Shown here: positions 55,601 through 64,000 of the stretch, piece after piece
Numbering within the stretch: position 1 is the stretch's first letter
Layout: each line of letters starts with the position of its first letter
NCBI RefSeq assembly: GCF_036373705.1
Contig: NC_089855.1
Span: forward strand, 9,296,219-9,360,218
From: Amia ocellicauda
Taxonomy: Eukaryota > Chordata > Actinopteri > Amiiformes > Amiidae
Length of the DNA stretch: 64,000 nucleotides
Reading direction: 5' to 3'
Position numbers and translations under genes: made by a program
Notes under the pieces: generated by a model
The model's input: only the letters and a program-made list of their open reading frames with translations
The model's database searches: none
Told to the model about the DNA's origin: nothing

Positions 55601-58600
55601 ACTGGCCTTGTTACACTTCAAAATGTAAGCATCTCATAATATCAGTGATGCTCTAGTCATCAAAGTTTAGTGGAAAAGTACCCATTAGACCATAAAGTGA
55701 TCCTGGGGGTGGTTTCAGCTTTGACAAACACAACCAGCAGCCATGGAGTCTCTGAGCATATACTGTGGAATTACACAAAACTAGGCCAGCACTTTTATTC
55801 TGCCTTGAATCCAAAAGACAGCTCCAGGGATCTGTAAATATCTGACATATTGAAAGAAGACAGCAGCCGATGTTACCTATGCCAGAAATAGAGGTCTCAA
55901 TGAGAACAGAAGTGAAAAACATGGCTCCGCTTTCCCATGCGAGGAGTGGTAATGAGGTTAGCATGTCAACAGCTGCAAGGGAATTGGACTGTTTCAAACG
56001 TGTGGTCGGTTTATGTGCAATTTAGGTACCTGTTGCAACAACGCTAAGAAAGTTCTATATTCTCTTTAAGGAAGTGTGTATGATGCAAGTGGCACTGATA
56101 GGAATATTTAAATCTCAATACCCTTGACACTTTGGGTATTGACAATGCTGAAAAAACTACAGGTATAATCTGTGTGACATGAATGAAGTAAGAATTTCTG
56201 GCGCAGTATGCATAAGCGTTTAAAGAACCATACAGATACTGCAAAATAACACATTACCTCTGCTCTGTGCCTCCATCGTTCAGAGATTGGGTGGATCAAA
56301 GCAAGAACTGTCAAGATGAAGGCTATACAAAAGATTGCCCACTCGCATAATGAGAAGCTCCACGTACTACCAGTGACCAATCACCTGTCACCCCGTCCTA
56401 ACAACAAAACCCTTGAAATCACTGTGAGGCTGAGCATATCGACATCAGAAGAAATTAAAGCCTCATACAGTTGCAAAAATATTTTTAATGTGAGTTTGAC
56501 GTCACAGGGGAGGAAAGAAACGCCGGAAGCTGTACGCCTCCAGACATTGCTTTATTGCATGCAGTGGAAGAGGGATCAAACAAACTTAAACTCAACCTCT
56601 CCCTCATCCAGAATGCCCTCCCTCAGTGGTTTTCAGTCTGATTCAAACACTGTCAGGTTACTTCTAGTGACGGAGAGACGAATACAACACAATCAAACTG
56701 GAGTCATTAAACAGCAACCCTGATTAAGAGAAGCTCTTAAAACATGATCTAATAGACAATGGGTTTTCATTTTTTAAATATACAAAATTGAAAGAAAATA
56801 AGTTTGTACCTTGTAGCCAGCATGCACAGATTTTTATCACAACCTAAGTATATTTTGCTATGAAAAGAAAATGTCTCTACTTCCTTCACTGAAAATAAAA
56901 CAGTTGAAAATACTTAATAAAAATTTGTCAAGTTGTTACACATATATTTTTTAAGTATTTGTAACTTGCAGTTATTTTAGTCACAGTTGGACACAAACAC
57001 AAGCGTAGGCATAACACAATGGGAGACAGACAGGTAAACCACACCGTCAATAAACTGGACTGACCAATTTTAAGTCCTTAAGTCTATCTCCCAGCATCCC
57101 CTGTGGGAGCACCTGCATATTAATGACCCTGGGCAGCTCTGGCTTTCTATGACCGCCACACTATAATTGCTGACTATAATAACTGAATTTAAATTATACA
57201 TTTTTACTCAACTTCTACACCACATTAAAGTGTTCATTGCTTAAAAGGTTGAATTTTATTAGTTTGTTTTAGTTAAATAATGAAGTAAGCATTAATTAGG
57301 CAGCAACTGAAGAACAGCTGCAAGAGTTTGTCATTTACTTTTCAACAAATCTTTATGGATTCAACGTTCATGAATGTAGTGGATTCTGGGTATGAAACCA
57401 AGCAATTTACATGGCTCAAGTAACTAATTTAGCTGGTCAAACTAAAATAAATTAATGAAACATTACTTATTTAGAATCATTCATTTTACTAGCTTTTCTT
57501 GTTTTTTTCAAACGTAAATATTTTAAGTAATTCTGATCTGTCACAATTTAAGTTTGTCTTACTTAAGTGATTAATATTTAAGAATATGAAATATGTATAA
57601 ATTACTTGACCCACAATTAATTTGTTCTAAAAGGGTATTTCCTTCCACCTGATTGAAGTGATTCATCAATAGAAATATTTTCAACCTGTTAAATATGCAA
57701 CAGAAAGACAAATTCTCATGAAAGTAACAATCAAGGGAGCTTCCAAGCTTGAAGGAATTTTGTGATTGAACTCGGCAACAAAAAATGAACACATCAGTTC
57801 AAGCTTTCAGTTATGCATAGGCACATCATTTAGATGATGAAAGACAGAAACAATTCGTTTTGGTTACGGTTTGTCTTTACAATAACCGTGGATATTGCAT
57901 TCTAATGATGGACATATGGAGATGTAGCTGGAATTGTGGTTTGTAATTCAAAAATGATTACCATGAGAATTCTTCCCTAATATTTAAACCCAATTATGTA
58001 AGGTGTCTGGGTTGACAGTGCTTTTACTGAACATTTTAACACAGAATGTATAAATTTGATTGATTCACAAAATAGATATCAAAGTTGGTTTTAAGCCTTT
58101 ATTATTCTCAATAAATAATAAGAGTCCTGGCCAGGAATAGAATCCACTTCTACAGCTGAGCAATGCTAAAGTCACTTCTCACACACAGTTCCTCAGCTCC
58201 AGTTTCTGATATAATCAGCCCCTCTCCTTCACCTTTACTATGCCTTCTCCTGTGGGAATAAGAGAGTTGACTTAATCTTGGTTCCTGGCTGTGCGACCAT
58301 GACTAACACTGCCATCTTCCATAGTCTAGGGCTGAGGTGAGTGAATTTGAGAAATGTCAGGCTGTGACACAACAGGAAGTTAAAAAGTCTGGCTAGCTCT
58401 TCTAAAGATTAAGCTTCAACCATGAAAAACTGTCATTATCTTCAGAGATGTGTCATATTGCTTATTTTCTTCTTCTTCACTCCTGCTACAGCACAGTCCA
58501 AAGTTCAGTTGCAATGTCTGCACATAATGAAAACTAAAAATCTGAAATCAAGTTATTTGAAATGTAAGACCATCAGGGAGAAAGGTCATTTCTTTCTTAG

Positions 58601-61600
58601 TTTATCCTTTATGACAGCTACAATTGACTGATAGGTTGATTGTTGTGAAGCTTCAAGGCTTCAGGGGTGTTCACTGATATAAAATACACATTACAGTAAT
58701 ACATATGCGTAGTTTATTGTATTTAATTTTTTCTGGAGATTGTCTGGGACACCCAACTGTACTAGATTTATTTATGTGACATTCATGTTGTATGTAAGAT
58801 CTTATCTTGCTTGTGCAGTTATTGGATGTTGTCTTTTACCCTTGATATCTGAATTAAATCCTTAAGCATGCCATATTCAAAGTTCAGCCCATTGCATGAC
58901 GGTAGAGGATTGAATCCTGTCAAAACAACAGTAATTTTTCTGGAGCTGTACCTGACAGGTGGGTCGCAAGTCTGATATGGCACAGGTCATCATAAACATC
59001 AACTTGAAGATGTATCTTAGTGAAACAGGTCTGTCATGATTGCAGTGTGGCCGTGGCCGAAAGAGCAGCCGTGCACGAGCCTCTGTAAGAGATAGTAATT
59101 CTGTTGTTGTTTAGGTCTGATGTGTTTTTATGTCTGCATGATTGCTTGGACTGGTTCGTTTTGCCTGTGAAAGTGGTCAATGTAGTGGGAAGGCAGCAAA
59201 GAAATAGGTCATTCCCTTCCATTCTCTGAGTTTTGTCCATTTGTTAGTTGGATTTTGTTTTACTATTAAGTCAATGTAAAATGATGACCTTCCTTTAAAT
59301 CATGAATGACATTTCTGCACTCCAGAGATGAGTTGCCAATTAAGTTCTGTTCTCTGTTGTAATTGTGAATGTTGCAATAGCACTTAAAATTATTCACACT
59401 CTTCAGCTCAAACTATGTTATACACTGTTCCATTTGTTTTAATAAATCTTGATTTTTAAAATTGGGCTTGGGTACACGTTTCATTGCCAATCAATAGAAA
59501 TTAATTGAATGGCTGTTCAAAGTTTCCAAGAACACCAGATCCGGTGGCCTGCTTGGTAAAGATGGGGACCTTAATGAAATAGTGGTTTGCTAATGGTTGA
59601 GGATAAACTTTTACATTAAACTTGAGCTAATTGCATTCATATGCAGTAACCGGTGAACAGTATGCTGCACTCATGAATGTGTGTTTCCCAAGTAATTGAT
59701 CTGATTATGCCGAAGGAGATAAAACAAGCCATGTTTTCACCTCCCTCTGATCTGTTCAGATTGAAAATCCTTTGCTGCTAAATCCTGAACAGGTCTTTCA
59801 TTCCTATTAACATTATCACAGTCAATATACAAAACATCTTATAATTGTTCTTTCATAAGCAGAACCTTTCATGGGAAATCAAATGTCTCTGCAATAAGCA
59901 GGACAGGCTGGTATGGTGCATTTTAAATAATGACGTATGTTACCCTTTTCCATTGTGTTAGCTGGTTTAGTTCTTCATCGGGCCAGCAAAAGCACACAAA
60001 CAAACAGACGATTAAGAAGACACTTTGAAAAGCTTCGATCAGCTTCGAGACAACCTTAGGTTACTTCTTGAAAACTATAAAGTGAATTGGATATTGCTGA
60101 TGGATTTTAAACTTATTTGTCTTCACTATTCATGGAGACATACAACCTTCTCACTCATACACCATTCAATGTAAAACCAGTGGTAGATCAGAGCCATGAT
60201 CTCCATTTATAAGTCCATTGAAACATTATTTAAAATTAAATGACAGGGGTCTGGTGGCCAGTTTTCACCTGGCTATTAAGTCTGGATTCATCCCATTTCA
60301 ACAATAATTGCTGACTGCTGGGAATATGCAGAAAAGTACATATATACCTAAAGAATAGAGTCAAAAACATAAGACGATTTTGCTGGAAATAATTGTACGT
60401 TCCTGTCCTAAATACAATAACAATTAACAAGAGGCACTATGTTTGCATAGTGTCGGTCATAATAGGGTACTAGCTCTAAAAGTCACAACATTCTGCCTTG
60501 CCTGGAAAAAGTGGTGAAAATGTATAAATGGCACAGATCCACAGAAGAAAATAACACTTAATGGAAGATAAGCTCCCACATTGCCCATAGAGTACACATC
60601 AGAAACCAGGGACTGTAATCTAATGGAAATTTGTTCTGGAAAAGGTTCTGAGAACTCCTAATTACCCACGAGGCCTCAGTTTCAGGCCTCTGGGGGCTCT
60701 GTTGCGTTTGTTTTCTAGTGTTCATCCCCAGGAAAATGATACTGTTGTTTATATATAAAATATAAAACTTTATTCACATTTACAGAATGTGCAAGTGGAA
60801 ATCAAGAAAGATTCAATACACACACTCTCGCTTAAGAAAAAGGAAATAATGGAAACTTTTTGATAGCAGGAAATCAAAACACATATTTAATTAAAAAAAA
60901 TGTACATATGATCAGACAGGTCATACTTTCTTTCTACGCAGGATACTTTATCACTTTAATTTAGTTTGAAAGCTGTCGAAAGCTAACCACACACATCAAG
61001 GAATATTGATCCAGAAGAGATGATTTGGGAATGCTTAGATATAGCTTAGTTTATAAACAAATTGGAGAATATGATGGGAATTGATAATAAACGGTAGTCT
61101 GACATTAGCAGATCCTGAGTGGGAGGATGCTTATGTGGTTATAGTAAGGGTTTTGTTTAGTCTTTATACAAAGTACAGTATAGCAGGATTGCAGCTTCAG
61201 CAAATCCTAAAATGAAAAGAGGCCTTTTAGACTTCACTGAGCAAGTTCTCATTTTTTATTTTGCAAATTGGCTGTGGTTTATACAATTATAAATTTACTG
61301 TTCAAATTATTTTTAGAACAAAGAAATAAAAAATATGAACTGACTATCTATACGGACATTGTAATTTATGTATTTTTTAATCAGAATTTGATTTCTCTTG
61401 TATAACCGCTGTCCGGTTTCTACTATTGGTAGTCGGCCAATTGTGAACTGGTGTGCTCCATGCCACCTGCAAGCAGAGATAGGATACACCTCCCTGTAGA
61501 CCAGCTCATATTGTACATTCACTTTCACAGTCAAACCAATGTAATTGAAAAAATATATGTCAGGGAGCTTTTGAAATAGATGAGTGTCTCCACAAAATCT

Positions 61601-61916
61601 TTATGAGGAAATATTACCCAGAACAGTAAAACATAATAACACTGTGTATTATATTTTTCATTCTTATACATAAGTACCTAAAGTCTCTATGAAGACAGTA
61701 CTTTACCAATACTTCTCATTATTATTGATTTAGTTACATATATTTAGGCCCACATTAATGTTGGGTTGAGGATACAAGCTCAGTTCCCACATGGTAGCTT
61801 GACAGGGCTTCCCCCACAACTATAGAATCCCGACATCATGGAAGACGAGCGGAAACAGTGTTGAGGATTCTCACGGAAATTTGAACACCTGGCTTATCAC
61901 TCGGAAAAAAGCCCTA
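52700..61916. other. grpr upstream intergenic region
   Basis: AT-rich, no supported gene. Open frames stay below about 135 codons and none shows a recognisable domain. Distal regulatory elements of grpr could lie here, but nothing specific is visible. Confidence 0.5.
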
Positions 61917-62120
61917 ATTCTCAAGATCTCTGGAGAAATTCTTGAGAGACTTCAAGCTCTCGAGCAGCAGTTCAAGGTGAATTCTCTGCTCTTGGGATCT
62001 GTTGAGTGACTTGAGAAATCTCGAGCCCTCGACACAGAACTCGACAGAGATCCTAGAATCTCGAGATCTGAAGAAAGTATTCGAGCGAGTCAAGCTCTTG
62101 ATGTCGAGTCTCAAGAGGAG
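61917..62120. repeat. CTCGAG/agatct-rich degenerate tract
   Basis: CTCGAG occurs at 61959, 62020 and 62060, with one-off variants (ctcgac at 62028 and 62040, ttcgag at 62080, gtcgag at 62104), mixed with agatctc and cttgag motifs. The tract is locally CpG-rich in an AT-rich background. Confidence 0.45.
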
Positions 62121-64000
62121 CGCAGTGCGCAACTGACAGTCTAGAAGCTGCAAAGTGAAAGTAGCAAATGTGTTCGGGTAGTTGTTTTGAATTCTCAGAG
62201 CAGCTGAACTTGTCTTGGGGGCCCCTTCAGGACTGTCACACTGGCCTGTTAACCGAGTGGGAAGTGAGATAAGTTGTTTATCCACACCAATGTGCCGAGC
62301 ATATAGACCAGACCCTGTGGGCTGTCAGGTGGAGAGCGTGCGATCAGCCCTCTCATCACCCACGATTCAGCAGTGTGGTGACATCTGTGTGTAGGTGCAC
62401 CAGATTTGAAGGGTCCTCCTGGATGACTGATTGGCTCATCACGTACTCGTTTAGTGCATTCTGACCTTGTAAAATAATGATAGAACACAAAAAAGTATGT
62501 AGTGAATGATGAATCACTGATTCACAACATTCTATGAATTTCCTCACAGTGAAAAGACGTGATGTCACCTGATGTACGAACTCTGACCTGTGGGAGGTTG
62601 TTATTTTTCAAGGATGATCTTTGTCGCTGGAAAAATATATCTTTTTGGTTTCCAGTCACGTGGAGCCATGTGTAATTGCTTTTCATTCTGACCACAACAA
62701 TGAGTAATGCAGTCATTAAAATAGAGGAGGTTACAGAGCTGACTAAATTATTGATAAGGAATGGAAGGTAAACAACTAAAAAATCAGAGGAAATCTTCAA
62801 GAAAGTTTCAAGACTGTGAGACGAATCCCTCAAGGTATCGTTAGTACATGATGAATTATTGTTGTAAAGCTGTCGATAAATGCAGTGAAAGCCAATTTAA
62901 ATGGACAACATAACTAAAGATAAGCAATGGCCGATAATGTACCTGTCTGATCACCATGAAAAATGAACAGCGTGGGAACTAAGCCAAGGCAACAAGTACT
63001 TCTGGCATACGAACCCAGAGACCCCATGACCCAGGAGTCTGCTACTGCTCTGAAACTGCCACACCAATTAATGTGACTTCAATACTATATTGTGTTTGCA
63101 CGGTAAAAGTCATGATGGGTCGGCCAGGACAGAATCAAAGCAGAGACAGATTTGAACTGGCGTAATTGCACAACTCAACACCCAATCTAAATAGATGAGT
63201 CACAAGATCTTTATGCTTCACTGTACATTTGACCACATTTGGTTCCTAGTGAGGTTTAAAAGGAATCCTCTTTTCTTTTGGGTTCACCTTGAGTTTTTCT
63301 TTCTTATGAAGTTTCTAAACCTTTATTACATTATTTATAATAATGCCAGGGGCTTTATACTTGGCAACAGAATGAAAAAATATATATTATTTTAATGTTT
63401 GTTCATTTAGTTGGAAAATGTCTACCCTTTTTTGGTGTAAATAAAATGTTGTGATATGTATGTTATAATATGACAAATTTTCAATACAATTTATCTGTTA
63501 CTTTAAACCCCTACTGTATGTGTGACTATATTCGGGGACTATATTAGTATTGATTTTGTATAAACAGCAATACTGAACAGAAATATGAAAAACTAGAAAC
63601 AAAAAACAGAGGACCTAATGAAGTTATTGTGTGTGTTAAGATCTAGTTGCTTTTGCTGACTGGAAAAAGACTTGGCTTTCAGCTCATGCCTTCTTGTATA
63701 TTGTAATATGTCTTCCTGCTTTATATTGTACTTCTCTATCATCGTTTAAAGCTGTAATTAAAAAAGCCAAATCCCATCGTTTTTTTAATTAAAACAGTTA
63801 TCTGATGATGGCCAAATAGGATCCCATAACTTTTTCATCATTAAAGAAAATTAATCACTTCTCTCCCAGTTCCACATTAAACATAGTCAAGCTTTGATGC
63901 ATATTGCTATAATCAGCATGTAACAGAAATGCAGCAATAGGTTAAATAATAATTGTAATACAATTGGGTGGGGACGTATTTTATAAACAGGAATATTAGT
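62121..64000. other. Intergenic, no supported gene
   Basis: No recognisable coding, RNA or mobile feature was seen. The window ends in AT-rich sequence. Confidence 0.5.

Overview
The window looks like ray-finned fish nuclear DNA. It is AT-rich, has intron-split vertebrate genes, and carries a fish-type mix of repeats: CR1 and Tx1/L1-like LINEs, several Tc1/mariner elements, a Ty3/Gypsy 3' end, hAT-like MITEs and a fish SINE-like repeat. I cannot name the species. The repeat mix would suit a non-teleost ray-finned fish or an early-branching teleost, but that is inference.

The only gene I can name with confidence is the gastrin-releasing peptide receptor (grpr). It lies on the minus strand as three coding exons: 51992-51580, 43832-43481 and 40585-40193. 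The splice sites and phases agree and give a complete 385-residue seven-transmembrane receptor. A TATA box and a GC-rich upstream block lie near 52.38-52.6 kb. Intron 1 holds a full-length Tc1-like transposon with an intact transposase (43894-45480) and an internally deleted relative (46284-47057). Intron 2 holds a CR1 3' end, a SINE-like tail and several microsatellites.

The left half is dominated by a head-to-tail tandem duplication. Copy 1 is 7321-23390 (about 16.1 kb) and copy 2 is 23502-34293 (about 10.8 kb). Each copy carries, in order: an unassigned block, a broken CR1 LINE, a palindromic pair of small convergent reading frames with nuclear-receptor-type DR1 sites at the outer ends, a hAT-like MITE, a hierarchical minisatellite, a spliced gene for an unrecognised repeat-built coiled-coil protein (about 525 residues, minus strand), and a Tx1/L1-like LINE fragment. 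Copy 1 also contains a Ty3/Gypsy 3' fragment (10559-13268) and two host segments missing from copy 2. The coiled-coil protein is identical in the two copies, so the duplication is recent, or it is an assembly artefact.

The remainder (1-7320, 34294-40192 and 52700-64000) is intergenic sequence. It contains one CR1 remnant, a decayed Tc1 element (36520-38592), a SINE-like repeat and simple repeats. No rRNA, CRISPR array or prokaryotic feature was seen.
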